Source: Candidatus Magnetomicrobium cryptolimnococcus (GTDB lineage: Bacteria; Nitrospirota; Thermodesulfovibrionia; Thermodesulfovibrionales; Magnetobacteriaceae). Taken from it: a DNA stretch of 64,000 nt. A program made the position numbers and the translations under genes. This document shows, one piece after another, positions 45,062-54,119 of this stretch. Below the pieces are notes generated by a model. The model saw nothing but the letters and a program-made list of their open reading frames with translations. It was not told where the DNA came from and made no database searches. Each line of letters begins with the position of its first letter. The first letter of the stretch is position 1. The stretch is taken from positions 62,001 through 126,000 of the forward strand of contig JAGYWI010000005.1 in the NCBI GenBank assembly GCA_018606805.1, read 5' to 3'.

Positions 45062-45520
45062 TTACAAACCAAAATCCGATAACTCATCTGAATACTGCTT
45101 GACATCAACCTTGTTAGGCTTAAATATAGTCTCCCATTTCTTTTTTTCCCAAATCTCTATCCTATCAACAATGCCAACCATCACTATTTCACCATTTTGC
45201 ACTATACCAGTTTCTTCACGTAACACCGGCGGTATCAATACCCTACCCTGCTTATCCGTCTCACACTCCTGAGCTGAACCAACTACCCTTCTCATAAAAT
45301 ACTTCACAGATTCTTTGGCCTTTGGTAAACCCTTAACTTTTTCCATCATATTTTCCCACTCTCTATCAGGAAATACGTGTAAACACTCATCACTCACCGC
45401 ACAGGTTATAAATAATTTATTTCCATAATTATTCTTTACAATATCTCTAAATTGTGCTGGTATTATGACACGCCCTTTATCGTCAACCCTAAGATTATAT
45501 CTACCATAAAACCCAGCCAC
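45062..45520 (-). CDS. mraZ: Transcriptional regulator MraZ
   Basis: This 152-residue protein has two AbrB-like swapped-hairpin repeats: YNLRVDDKGRVIIPAQFRD (residues 8-26) and the later CETDKQGRVLIPPVLRE. It forms ring oligomers and represses the dcw operon in studied bacteria. The GTG start (GTGGCTGGG) has GGAGG 9 nt upstream; no in-frame ATG is available. The promoter and operator-like repeats directly upstream support autoregulation. Confidence 0.95.
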   Translation of the reverse strand: MAGFYGRYNLRVDDKGRVIIPAQFRDIVKNNYGNKLFITCAVSDECLHVFPDREWENMMEKVKGLPKAKESVKYFMRRVVGSAQECETDKQGRVLIPPVLREETGIVQNGEIVMVGIVDRIEIWEKKKWETIFKPNKVDVKQYSDELSDFGL

Positions 45521-45532
45521 CCATTTGTTCCT

Positions 45533-45555
45533 CCATTACATACCACTTTATACCA
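45533..45555 (-). promoter_or_regulatory. Predicted MraZ operator, site 1
   Basis: On the minus strand three TGG triplets repeat at exactly 10-bp intervals (complement of CCA at 45553, 45543 and 45533), with GTGGTATAAAGTGG in the middle. Known MraZ sites are three or more direct repeats of a G-rich box spaced 10 bp apart (TGGGN in E. coli, AAAGTG-type in Mollicutes). Overlap with the -10 box and ribosome-binding site predicts repression. Confidence 0.65.
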
Positions 45556-45574
45556 CCAACAGTTTAAATGTCAA
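45547..45574 (-). promoter_or_regulatory. dcw operon promoter (PmraZ)
   Basis: On the minus strand TTGACA (45574-45569) and TATAAA (45552-45547) are separated by 16 bp. Transcription should begin near 45540, giving a leader of only about 20 nt before the GTG. The -10 box lies inside the MraZ-box repeats. Confidence 0.8.
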
Positions 45575-45715
45575 GAACTTTATTCTAAAAAGCTGTAAAC
45601 CCTTATGTATACTACTATCGGCATTTTTAGTAAATTATTATTCATTAAATTTCATTATAATAATATAAATAATTTTTATATAAAAACCGCTATTTTTATA
45701 AATACCAACTCATAA

Positions 45716-45729
45716 GTGGTATGAAGTGG
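45716..45729 (+). promoter_or_regulatory. Predicted MraZ operator, site 2 (inverted copy)
   Basis: GTGGTATGAAGTGG on the plus strand matches site 1 (GTGGTATAAAGTGG, minus strand) at 13 of 14 positions and has the same 10-bp TGG spacing (45717 and 45727). It is about 170 bp from site 1 in opposite orientation. The 45730-45938 stretch beside it is very AT-rich and I see nothing else in it. Confidence 0.45.
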
Positions 45730-45938
45730 AATAATGATAACACAAAAATGCAGTCAAATATTTCAAATAAGTAACATTAATATTAAAATTAATATTTTGA
45801 GCTGTATAAATTACTAAACTAAAGATATAATTTATATGTTTTTTTAATAAAATATGTATTTTAATCCATATTAAAATCTACTTATGTATTTTAAGGAAGG
45901 TTGTATTAAAAATGTACTAAAAGATAAGAGAAATAGCT

Positions 45939-46008
45939 AATAGATTGCAAGGCAAAAATTTTATGAAGTGCGTAGGCGCACTCCCGTACCCCCGCTCTTC
46001 TATATTCC
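45939..46008 (-). repeat. Dispersed hairpin repeat, copy 2
   Basis: Read on the minus strand this has ATATAGAAGAGCGGGGG, then GTGCGCCTACGCAC (plus-strand GTGCGTAGGCGCAC at 45968-45981), then an end block finishing TTGCAATCTATT. The order and sequence match copy 1 at 14641-14715. It lies just after the AEC transporter stop. Confidence 0.7.
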
Positions 46009-46023
46009 TTACCAAACATACCT

Positions 46024-46944
46024 TCACAACAATAAAACTGCAATTGGAAGGGTTAAAAAAGACAATAAAGTAGTTATTAAAATTAAAAATGCACATAATC
46101 CAACGTCTATACTAAATCGAGCTGAAATCAAAAGCAAAACCACCATAGTAGGCATAGCACCTTCTATAAGGGCAGCATTTAAAGAAACCCCTTCAAGTCC
46201 GGTTATCTTTGCAGTTACATATGAAATTATTGGGCTAAACAAAAGCTTTACTATAATAGAAGGAATTATTATATAGGCATGTTTAACATTTGGTGCTTCA
46301 AGTGCTAACCCTATACTAAATATCATCAGTGGAATCACTAATCCACCTAAAAGACTTATAGTATTTAATACAAAACTTGGTAACAAAAACCCAGTTAAAT
46401 TCAAACACAAACCTATAACAATACCCCACAACGGTGGCAGTGTATACAGATGTTGTAACGCCTCTTTTAATTTATAGTCGTGATTATTTCCAAACCTTGC
46501 AGCAATGTAGCTGCCAAGAAGCCACACCATCGGAGTAGTGCCAAACAAATCGTAATAAAGTGCATAGATAGCAGCACCATCGCCAAAGGTTGTTACCAAT
46601 ACAGGTAAACCCAAAAAGGTAACATTACCAAAAGCTGAACCTATTATTAAAACACCTTCCTGTTGCCTTGTTAATTTTAAGATACTTCGTAAAAAGCGGT
46701 AGATTAAATAGGCAACAATCAAACTTGCCATTATTGATGTAATAGCACTAATAGGCAATATGATAGACTGAAAATCTATTTTAGAACTATAAAATACCTT
46801 TATACAAAGACATGGGAGAAAAAGATTTATAACACATACATTTATTGCATTTCTAATACTGCTGGCATCAATACTTCCATTCAACCGTCTAAATATAGCC
46901 CCGCTTGCTATTATCAATAAAAATGATAAAAGGGTTTCATACAT
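46024..46944 (-). CDS. AEC-family (auxin efflux carrier type) permease
   Basis: This 306-residue protein has about ten TM segments in two inverted five-helix repeats. Family traits are NVCVINLFLPCLCIKVFYSS near the N terminus, GSAFGNVTFLGLPVL in the middle and EGAMPTMVVLLLISARF near the end. Such carriers export or import small organic anions; the substrate is unknown here. Confidence 0.88.
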   Translation of the reverse strand: MYETLLSFLLIIASGAIFRRLNGSIDASSIRNAINVCVINLFLPCLCIKVFYSSKIDFQSIILPISAITSIMASLIVAYLIYRFLRSILKLTRQQEGVLIIGSAFGNVTFLGLPVLVTTFGDGAAIYALYYDLFGTTPMVWLLGSYIAARFGNNHDYKLKEALQHLYTLPPLWGIVIGLCLNLTGFLLPSFVLNTISLLGGLVIPLMIFSIGLALEAPNVKHAYIIIPSIIVKLLFSPIISYVTAKITGLEGVSLNAALIEGAMPTMVVLLLISARFSIDVGLCAFLILITTLLSFLTLPIAVLLL

Positions 46945-47019
46945 AATTTAATTATAAAAGTGTGCCTTAGTACCCTGTTGACAGAAAAGTCTTCCCCTCA
47001 AGTATCTCTCCTTTTCCTC

Positions 47020-47367
<348 letters not shown>

Positions 47368-47381
47368 CTATTCTCCTTAAA

Positions 47382-48059
47382 TTAAAAAAATCCCTTATAA
47401 AACTCCTCTGCCTTTTTTGCATAGTCGTTATAAATCTTATCTGTATAAGCCATTAGCGTTTCCATATCCGAAGCCGATACCACATCGGCCATCCACTGTG
47501 CCACTATTGCCCTATCTACTTCTATATGAAACTGGAAGGCATAGACGCTATTTGCATATTTAAAGGCTTGGTTTGGATAAAGCGCATTAAAGGCAAAACG
47601 GGTTGCATTTACTGGTAAGTCAAAGGTCTCACCGTGCCACTGAAAAACCAGCAATTTTGAAGTCTCAGGCACTATTAGCTTAGAAAACACCGCGTCTTTT
47701 AAACCCGCCACAGTTGCTTGCAGTTCAAACCACCCTATTTCAGGCGATTTACCAACATAAACCCTCTGTCCAAGGCACTTTGCTATCATCTGGCTACCAA
47801 GACAAATACCTAATACTTTTTTATTGTTTGCAATAAATTCACTTACTACCCTCTCTTCCTCAATAAGATATTGGTATTTATCCGTATCATTTACACTCAT
47901 AGGCCCACCCATTACAACCAGCGTATCGTAGTCATCGTAGTTGCCAATAGGCTCACTTTTAAGGTCTACTATTTTATAGCGTATACCTGCAATTTCTAAA
48001 AACTCCCTGATTGTCCCAGGTCCTTCATTTTTTATGTTTTTTAAAATCAACACTGACAT
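47382..48059 (-). CDS. Class I glutamine amidotransferase-like protein
   Basis: This 225-residue GATase1 domain has the nucleophile elbow GICLGSQ (Cys86), the FQWHGETFDLP strand and the AFQFHIE motif (His178, Glu180), giving a complete triad. It lacks a synthetase domain, so it resembles stand-alone GMP synthase-like amidotransferases that may hydrolyse gamma-glutamyl compounds. It is 23 bp upstream of glnB on the same strand, hinting at a nitrogen-metabolism link. AGGTG precedes the ATG. Confidence 0.85.
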   Translation of the reverse strand: MSVLILKNIKNEGPGTIREFLEIAGIRYKIVDLKSEPIGNYDDYDTLVVMGGPMSVNDTDKYQYLIEEERVVSEFIANNKKVLGICLGSQMIAKCLGQRVYVGKSPEIGWFELQATVAGLKDAVFSKLIVPETSKLLVFQWHGETFDLPVNATRFAFNALYPNQAFKYANSVYAFQFHIEVDRAIVAQWMADVVSASDMETLMAYTDKIYNDYAKKAEEFYKGFF

Positions 48060-48206
48060 TTACACCTACCATCTCCTTTAGTGTATTATATATTAATATA
48101 TACGGACTATAAATTACTTATATTTTTTATACCTAAATAAACATGGTTCGCAAAAATAATGCTTGTATTTTTATCATTACTCATGCAAAATAGCTTTTTT
48201 GGGGTT

Positions 48207-48282
48207 CAAGGGGTGAAACCCCTTGTGCTGGATTCCAAAGGGACGAGTCCCTTTGGCGGGAGTGTGAGGGCAGAGCCCTCAC
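48207..48282. repeat. Three tandem perfect palindromes
   Basis: CAAGGGGT/ACCCCTTG (48207-48225), CCAAAGGGAC/GTCCCTTTGG (48235-48256) and GTGAGGGC/GCCCTCAC (48264-48282) are perfect stems with loops of 2-3 nt. They lie between divergent genes (amidotransferase minus, OsmC plus). The first resembles a hairpin at 53100-53122. Confidence 0.8.
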
Positions 48283-48370
48283 TGTGTATTTGTTTCCTTA
48301 TTATTTTTAATAATGGTTTGCAAACCTGATTTGTTTTGGTATTATCACACGCAATGGAGGTAATAAAAAA

Positions 48371-48847
48371 ATGCAGGAAGAAGAAAAGACAGTACATGGG
48401 CTTGAGGAAGCAGTTGGCACTTACAAAACCAAGGTAGCCACCGTTTTTAAAGGTACGGTTAAATGGGAGAAGGACCTAATATTTCTTGCACGAACTCAGA
48501 AAGGTTATGAAATAGACTACGATGCTAACGTTGAATGGGGCTGTCAGCCATCTGAACCATTTATGTTAAGCCTTGGGGCGTGTATTGCTACTGATTGTGT
48601 TATGTTTTTGCAGAAAATGAAAGTTGAACTTACAGAATTTAAGGTGGATATAACCGGAACAAAGGAAAGGCAGGAGCCACCTCACTATTTTACAGGTTTT
48701 GATATAGTACTGCACATAAAGGGTAAAGATGTCTCGGAAAATAAGGTTAAAAGGGCTATAGCGCTTTCTAAAGATAAGTATTGCGGGATATATCATTCCT
48801 TAAGAAGTGATGTTAAATTAAACATTGAATACAAAATTAACGAATAA
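48371..48847 (+). CDS. OsmC-family peroxiredoxin-like protein
   Basis: This 158-residue protein has the OsmC/Ohr fold with two Cys motifs, SLGACIATDCV and DKYCGIYHSL. The paired Cys and the first-motif GACIATD pattern fit OsmC-like thiol peroxidases that detoxify organic hydroperoxides; the Arg/Glu residues of the active site were not checked by alignment. The ATG follows GGAGGT by 9 nt. Confidence 0.85.
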   Translation: MQEEEKTVHGLEEAVGTYKTKVATVFKGTVKWEKDLIFLARTQKGYEIDYDANVEWGCQPSEPFMLSLGACIATDCVMFLQKMKVELTEFKVDITGTKERQEPPHYFTGFDIVLHIKGKDVSENKVKRAIALSKDKYCGIYHSLRSDVKLNIEYKINE

Positions 48848-48949
48848 TCCTACATAGTGTCTTTGACTGCTGGTTTCTTTGTATGTTTAGAACAATTATG
48901 TCAGCTAAGCATGGTATAATAATATTAATTGTGAAGGCACACTTCTATA

Positions 48950-49645
48950 ATGAATGATGATACGGCAAAGGAGCTACCTCATTATGCCGGCCATCGGGAA
49001 AGGCTAAGACAACGGTATCTTAAAAATGGGATTGATTCCTTAACTCAGTATGAAGCTATGGAGTTGCTTTTAACTTATGCAATAACCAGGAGGGATGTAA
49101 AGCCGATGGCAAAGGCTCTTATTAAAAAATTCAAGGGAATACGAGGAGTTTTAGATGCTGATGTAGAAGAGCTTACGGCCATTAACGGCATTGGTATACA
49201 GGCAGCTTTACTTTTAAAGTTACTTAAGGATATTAATACCATATACCTGAAGGAAAAATTAATAACCGGACAAATTGTAGAGTCCCCTAATGATATTATT
49301 GATTATCTAAAACATGCTATAGGTTCTTTAAAAGAAGAGATGTTTATGGCACTTTTTTTAAATTCAAAAAACGAAATCGTAGCTGATGAGATAATAAGTG
49401 AAGGGATTGTTAATCATGCGGTTGTTTACCCGCGCAAGCTTTTTGAAAATGCCCTAAAACATAAAGCTACCGCCATCATTATTGTCCATAATCATCCCGG
49501 TGGGGTATTGAAACCGTCGGAAAACGACATAAAACTTACTAAAAATCTCGTCAATACGGCCAATAGCCTTTCCATAAAAATCCACGACCATCTTATAGTT
49601 ACCAATAAGGGCTATCTCAGTTTTTACGAGAAAGGACTAATATAG
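48950..49645 (+). CDS. radC: RadC/JAB-domain protein
   Basis: This 231-residue protein has an N-terminal HhH-like region (HYAGHRERLRQRYLKNG, then LTAINGIGIQAALLLK) followed by the MPN/JAMM domain with HNHPGG (His180, His182) and Ser190/Asp193 as zinc ligands or neighbours. Historically named for DNA repair, its biochemical role is unsettled. It is 31 bp before the NifA-like gene. Confidence 0.93.
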   Translation: MNDDTAKELPHYAGHRERLRQRYLKNGIDSLTQYEAMELLLTYAITRRDVKPMAKALIKKFKGIRGVLDADVEELTAINGIGIQAALLLKLLKDINTIYLKEKLITGQIVESPNDIIDYLKHAIGSLKEEMFMALFLNSKNEIVADEIISEGIVNHAVVYPRKLFENALKHKATAIIIVHNHPGGVLKPSENDIKLTKNLVNTANSLSIKIHDHLIVTNKGYLSFYEKGLI

Positions 49646-49676
49646 TTGACCCAGCAGGAAAACAGAGCATATTAAT

Positions 49677-51200
49677 ATGACAATAAATAAAAGCCTCGAG
49701 TTTACAACTTTGTATGAAATCAGTAAGGTTTTAGGCTCATCGCTTAATATAAATGTAACGCTTAAGTTAGCCATCAAGATACTAACCGATTATCTTGATA
49801 TGAAAATAGCAGTCATTGCCCTTATAGAAGACGGTGAGCTTATTATAGTTGCCTCACACGGAATTGACCCAGAGGATGTGAAGGCTGGTAGATATAAAGT
49901 TGGTGAAGGCATTATGGGAAAAGTAGCCAAAACCGGCTGCTCTATGGTTATCCCTGATGAGGTGGAGGAGACATCTTTTTTTAATAAAAATATGAAAGTA
50001 AATAGTACGCAAAAAGTGGCTTTTTTATACGTACCAATCGTTTTTAAAAAAGAAATACTTGGCGTACTCAGCGTAGCCAGAACTTATGATTCTATGCAAA
50101 GTACTTTTGATGAGGATATGCGATTTTTAAAAATCATCTCATCACTAGTATCGCAATCAGTAAAATTGTGCCACAGTGTTGAAAGTGAAAAGAAGCTGCT
50201 TATGGAAGAATGCGATGCCCTTAAGATGGCACTTAAGAGAAAATATAAGCTTAATAATATAGTTGGCAGGTCTGGCAGTATGCAAGAGGTCTTTGAAGCC
50301 GTACACCGTGTGGCACCAACAAAGGCAACTGTGCTTTTAATCGGAGAAAGCGGCACTGGCAAGGAACTTATCGCTCGTGCAATACATTACATGGGGACAC
50401 GTTCGGATTGCCCTTTTGTTAAGTTCAACTGTGCTGCCATACCGGAGGGATTACTTGAAACAGAGTTATTTGGACACGAAAAGGGGGCTTTTACTGGTGC
50501 TACATCATCAAGAAAAGGCAGATTTGAACTAGCACACGAAGGCACCATCTTCCTTGATGAAATAGGAGACCTCACTATGTCGTTACAGCCAAAGATATTG
50601 CGCGTCTTGCAAGAACGGGAGTTTGAGCGTATTGGTGGGGAAAAGACCATTAAAGTAGATGTGCGCGTTATTGCTGCTACGTCAAGAAACCTTGAAGCCC
50701 TCGTTGAAGAAAGTAAGTTTCGCGAAGACCTTTATTACAGGCTAAATGTAGTGCCAATTTATCTTCCACCGTTAAGGGAAAGACAAGAGGACATTGTGGA
50801 GCTTACAGAGTTTTTCCTTAATAAGTTCAACAATGAACACGGCAGAAGTGTGACTATCGCTCCCAAATCCATTTCGCTAATGATGAAGTACTATTGGCCG
50901 GGTAACGTAAGAGAACTTGAAAACACTATAGAAAGACTCGTCATAATGTGCCCGGATAACGTGGTAAAGCCCCATGATTTACCAACTAATATGCGTAATT
51001 TTAATCCAACCACTATGAAAAACGAACCATACACAAAGACAAGACCTGTAACACTGGAGCAAACAGAACGGCAGCGCATAATAGAGGTCCTTGAGGCAAA
51101 TAACTGGGTACATGCTAAGGCAGCACAAGTACTTGGCATCACGGCAAGACAGATTGGATATAAGGTGAAAAAATATGGTATCAGAAAAGGTGTTTCTTAA
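49677..51200 (+). CDS. nifA: NifA-like sigma-54-dependent activator
   Basis: This 507-residue protein has a GAF domain (about 20-165), an AAA+ domain with Walker A GESGTGKE (223-230), GAFTGA (270-275, sigma-54 contact), FLDEIGD Walker B and the sensor region AATSRNL, and a C-terminal Fis-type HTH ([28 protein letters not shown]). The GAF start (LYEISKVL) and the [12 protein letters not shown] helix are typical of NifA. No nif structural genes lie nearby, but PII (47020) and a NifX-like protein (62578) do. The usual interdomain Cys pair of oxygen-sensitive NifA is not evident. Confidence 0.82.
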   Translation: MTINKSLEFTTLYEISKVLGSSLNINVTLKLAIKILTDYLDMKIAVIALIEDGELIIVASHGIDPEDVKAGRYKVGEGIMGKVAKTGCSMVIPDEVEETSFFNKNMKVNSTQKVAFLYVPIVFKKEILGVLSVARTYDSMQSTFDEDMRFLKIISSLVSQSVKLCHSVESEKKLLMEECDALKMALKRKYKLNNIVGRSGSMQEVFEAVHRVAPTKATVLLIGESGTGKELIARAIHYMGTRSDCPFVKFNCAAIPEGLLETELFGHEKGAFTGATSSRKGRFELAHEGTIFLDEIGDLTMSLQPKILRVLQEREFERIGGEKTIKVDVRVIAATSRNLEALVEESKFREDLYYRLNVVPIYLPPLRERQEDIVELTEFFLNKFNNEHGRSVTIAPKSISLMMKYYWPGNVRELENTIERLVIMCPDNVVKPHDLPTNMRNFNPTTMKNEPYTKTRPVTLEQTERQRIIEVLEANNWVHAKAAQVLGITARQIGYKVKKYGIRKGVS

Positions 51201-51537
51201 CTGGCTCATTACACATTTAAAACAAAGACTACAAAAAGAATACAGTAGTGTCTTAGTAAACTACGATGGCGAAAACCAACATGACTTTGAGGGCTATTAC
51301 CCTAACCTCATACTTTCTAACTATGGAATGGTTGTTGCTGTAGTTAACATATTAACCGAAGGGACTATCAGTGCTTCAGAGGCAAAAACATGGAAGGCTA
51401 TGAGTACCCTTGGTGTTAAATTCATACTAATGGTACCGCATACGTCTAAAAAAAAGGTTACCGAACTTCTATGGAATGAGATGATAGCACAGGATGTGGC
51501 AGTTGGCACGTATGAATTAAAAATAAATATGCCTTAA
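51175..51537 (+). CDS. Conserved-looking hypothetical protein
   Basis: This 120-residue protein overlaps the end of the NifA-like gene by 26 bp and is read in another frame. It has alternating strands and helices ([45 protein letters not shown]), somewhat like the core of small restriction-endonuclease-like or holdfast proteins, but I recognise no family. Translational coupling suggests a role near the regulator. Confidence 0.65.
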   Translation: MVSEKVFLNWLITHLKQRLQKEYSSVLVNYDGENQHDFEGYYPNLILSNYGMVVAVVNILTEGTISASEAKTWKAMSTLGVKFILMVPHTSKKKVTELLWNEMIAQDVAVGTYELKINMP

Positions 51538-51556
51538 TAAAGCAGGTGATTACAAA

Positions 51557-52270
51557 ATGTTATTAGGATACAGTGTTTTAGGCGGTGAGAGCGTTTCAGA
51601 CATAGTAGCTGATTTTGTGCAAATAACGGTTTTTAAAAATATTGGTAGTACAATAGGAGGCCTATCGAAAACTGTAGCCCAGTGCCACAGTCAACATCTT
51701 GACTTTGTAATACATCCAATAGACTATTTTTTATCTGATACACGACTTCATTGTTGGGAAAACAACTTGGAAGAGCTACGTCATATGGCACACATAACCG
51801 GCAATGGCGCACTAATTATCCATGATGAAACAACACCATGGGGCAGCCGCCTTGAACGGGCTTTTGAAAAGTCATACTCCGACGGCATAAGTGAACTAGC
51901 CCAAATATGCAATATCTCTATTGAAAACGCGACACATACACCCGATATTTTGTGGTTTTGGCAACGCTTTGCACATAACATAACACTTGATATAGGCCAC
52001 CTTGAATCAGCCAGTATAGATTCAGTAAATTTTATACGAAATCTCGACAATGACACTATAGATAAAATCAACTATGTTCATATTCACCAAAATAATGGGC
52101 AACACCTTCATGGCGTTACAGACCACTGGCCATTAACAAAGGAATGCCGAGAACTACAGGCTCTTAAAATCCTTGTAGAAAGAAAAGAGGATATTAACAT
52201 AATCGTAGAAATTATGGAACGGGAAGAAATCGCCGACAGTATGCGTATAATAAAAAATTTCTTAAAGTAA
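51557..52270 (+). CDS. Sugar isomerase/epimerase-like TIM-barrel protein
   Basis: This 237-residue protein shows the xylose-isomerase-like/AP-endonuclease-2 superfamily pattern: HPIDYF, IIHDE, ISIENA, LDIGHLES, YVHIHQNNGQHLHGVTDHWPL and a late IIVEIME. These supply the Glu, Asp and His ligands of a divalent metal site at the expected barrel strands. The substrate is unknown. It sits 11 bp upstream of hisA in the same direction, with an AGGTGAT site. Confidence 0.72.
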   Translation: MLLGYSVLGGESVSDIVADFVQITVFKNIGSTIGGLSKTVAQCHSQHLDFVIHPIDYFLSDTRLHCWENNLEELRHMAHITGNGALIIHDETTPWGSRLERAFEKSYSDGISELAQICNISIENATHTPDILWFWQRFAHNITLDIGHLESASIDSVNFIRNLDNDTIDKINYVHIHQNNGQHLHGVTDHWPLTKECRELQALKILVERKEDINIIVEIMEREEIADSMRIIKNFLK

Positions 52271-52281
52271 AGGGGTTTACC

Positions 52282-53007
52282 ATGCTCATAATACCGGCAA
52301 TAGATTTGAAAGATGGGTTTTGCGTTAGATTAAAACAAGGGAAAAAGGAAGAGGTTACTAAGTATTCGGATGACCCTGTAAAGACCGCACAAAATTGGGT
52401 AAACGAGGGGGCTGAACTTATACATATAGTAGACCTTGACGGCGCTTTTACGGGTACACAAAAAAACCTTGAAAGCATTAAACAAATACGGAAAAACGTA
52501 AGCGTAGCCATTGAACTTGGTGGCGGTATCCGGGATATAGATACCATATCAAAACTCATAGCACTTGGAATAGATAGAATAATAATAGGCACTGCTGCGA
52601 TAACTAATCCAGAGTTTTTACGTAAGGCATGTGAACAATATCCAGGCAAAATCCTAACTGGCATTGATGCCAAAGACGGCAAAGTGGCAGTTAAAGGCTG
52701 GCAGGAAATCACAGAAAAAAATGCCATTGACTTAGCAAAAGAAGCTGAACTTGCCGGCACCCACTCAATAATCTATACGGATATTGCACGTGATGGCATG
52801 TTAAGTGGTCCAAATATAGAGGCAACAAAAAAAATAGTAGAGAGCCTCTCTATACCAGTAATAGCCTCTGGCGGTATTTCTTCTATGAATGATATAGAAA
52901 ATTTAACAAAAATAAAAAAACTCTTTGGTGCTATAACTGGAAAGGCAATATATAGCGGCGCTATTGAGTTAAGGGAAGCTATAAATAAGACAAGAGATAG
53001 AAAATAG
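52282..53007 (+). CDS. hisA: Phosphoribosylformimino-AICAR ribotide isomerase HisA
   Basis: This 241-residue (beta/alpha)8 enzyme of histidine synthesis has catalytic Asp8 (IPAIDLKDG) and the second Asp in TGIDAKDG, with phosphate loops LGGGIRD and ASGGISS. It catalyses the Amadori rearrangement before HisF/HisH. It is separated from hisF by a repeat at 53010-53145. Confidence 0.96.
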   Translation: MLIIPAIDLKDGFCVRLKQGKKEEVTKYSDDPVKTAQNWVNEGAELIHIVDLDGAFTGTQKNLESIKQIRKNVSVAIELGGGIRDIDTISKLIALGIDRIIIGTAAITNPEFLRKACEQYPGKILTGIDAKDGKVAVKGWQEITEKNAIDLAKEAELAGTHSIIYTDIARDGMLSGPNIEATKKIVESLSIPVIASGGISSMNDIENLTKIKKLFGAITGKAIYSGAIELREAINKTRDRK

Positions 53008-53009
53008 AA

Positions 53010-53145
53010 AAAGAGAAGAGAGGAGGAGAGGAGAAAAGATAGAAGATAGGGTATTTAAGGGGGCGAGCTCCGCTCTCCCCCTTAAAAAACCCCCTCTCGC
53101 AAGGGGTCGAAGTGACCCCTTGACCCCCTTATCGCAAGCTATTAT
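53010..53145 (+). repeat. Purine tract plus two GC-rich hairpins between hisA and hisF
   Basis: A polypurine run (53010-53050) is followed by TTTAAGGGGG/CCCCCTTAAA (53054-53063, 53077-53086) and CAAGGGGTC/GACCCCTTG (53100-53108, 53114-53122), then an end block ATCGCAAGCTATTATTG. The purine head and GCAAGCTATT tail resemble the repeats at 14586 and 62160, and the second hairpin resembles 48207-48225. Confidence 0.65.
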
Positions 53146-53185
53146 TGACAATTGGTAAATACTATAAAAATAGCAAGAGGTATGA

Positions 53186-54040
53186 ATGTTAGCAAAAAGG
53201 ATAATACCCTGCTTGGATGTAAGAAACGGCAGGGTTGTAAAGGGTGTAAACTTCGTAAACATAGTTGATGCAGGGGACCCTGTGGAAAATGCCATATTTT
53301 ATGATGAAGAAGGGGCTGATGAGATAACCTATCTCGACATAACAGCATCACATGAAAAGAGGAAAATCATTCTTGATGTTGTAGAGCGTACAGCATCAGA
53401 CGTATTTATACCGCTAACAGTCGGAGGCGGTATCAACTCAGTTGATGACATAAGAGACCTCTTAAATGCGGGCTGTGATAAGGTATCCATAAATACATCG
53501 GCTGTGAAAAATCCAGAATTTATCAAAAGGGCGTCGGAGCGCTTTGGCAGCCAATGTATAGTTGTTGCAATTGATGCTAAAAGCTGTACGTCTTGTACCT
53601 CTACAGATATTGTAGATATTCCAGAGTGGTTAAAAGAAAACAAGGCATATGAACATTTGAAATTGACAGATAATGAAAGGGGCAACGCCAATAAATGGGA
53701 AGTATACACGCACGGAGGCAGAAGACCGCGTGGAATAGACGCCGTTAAGTGGGCTATGTTTATGGAAGAGCTTGGCTGTGGTGAAATACTCCTTACAAGC
53801 ATGGATAGAGACGGTACAAAAATTGGATACGATAATGCTTTAAACCGTGCTGTGTCTGAGGCTGTAAATATTCCAGTTATAGCATCAGGTGGGGCTGGTG
53901 AGCTTCAACACCTATACGATGCACTGGATATTGGCAAAGCCGATGCTGTTTTAGCTGCATCTATTTTTCACTTTAGACAGTTTACCATTGGGCAAACAAA
54001 GGAATATCTAAGCTCTAAAGGAATCATTATGAGGATTTGA
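53186..54040 (+). CDS. hisF: Imidazole glycerol phosphate synthase subunit HisF with insertion
   Basis: This 284-residue cyclase subunit has catalytic Asp11 ([15 protein letters not shown]) and Asp130 (VVAIDAK), the phosphate loops VGGGIN and ASGGAGE, and the [20 protein letters not shown] region. The normal length is about 250. The extra roughly 35 residues lie at 133-168, between strand 5 and WEVYTHGG, and include a Cys-rich CTSCTSTD start. The insert would sit on the catalytic face near HisH. AGAGGT precedes the ATG. Confidence 0.95.
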   Translation: MLAKRIIPCLDVRNGRVVKGVNFVNIVDAGDPVENAIFYDEEGADEITYLDITASHEKRKIILDVVERTASDVFIPLTVGGGINSVDDIRDLLNAGCDKVSINTSAVKNPEFIKRASERFGSQCIVVAIDAKSCTSCTSTDIVDIPEWLKENKAYEHLKLTDNERGNANKWEVYTHGGRRPRGIDAVKWAMFMEELGCGEILLTSMDRDGTKIGYDNALNRAVSEAVNIPVIASGGAGELQHLYDALDIGKADAVLAASIFHFRQFTIGQTKEYLSSKGIIMRI

Positions 54041-54119
54041 GGTAATTTGGTGATAAATAATAATAGGTATAAATAGTAATCGTGCCAGAATATCATTCAA
54101 GTTATAAGGAGAATAACCT

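Noticed and set aside
49645-49676. Searched for a sigma-54 (-24/-12) promoter ahead of the NifA-like gene and glnB
   Set aside because: No GG-N10-GC pattern with the right flanks was found.
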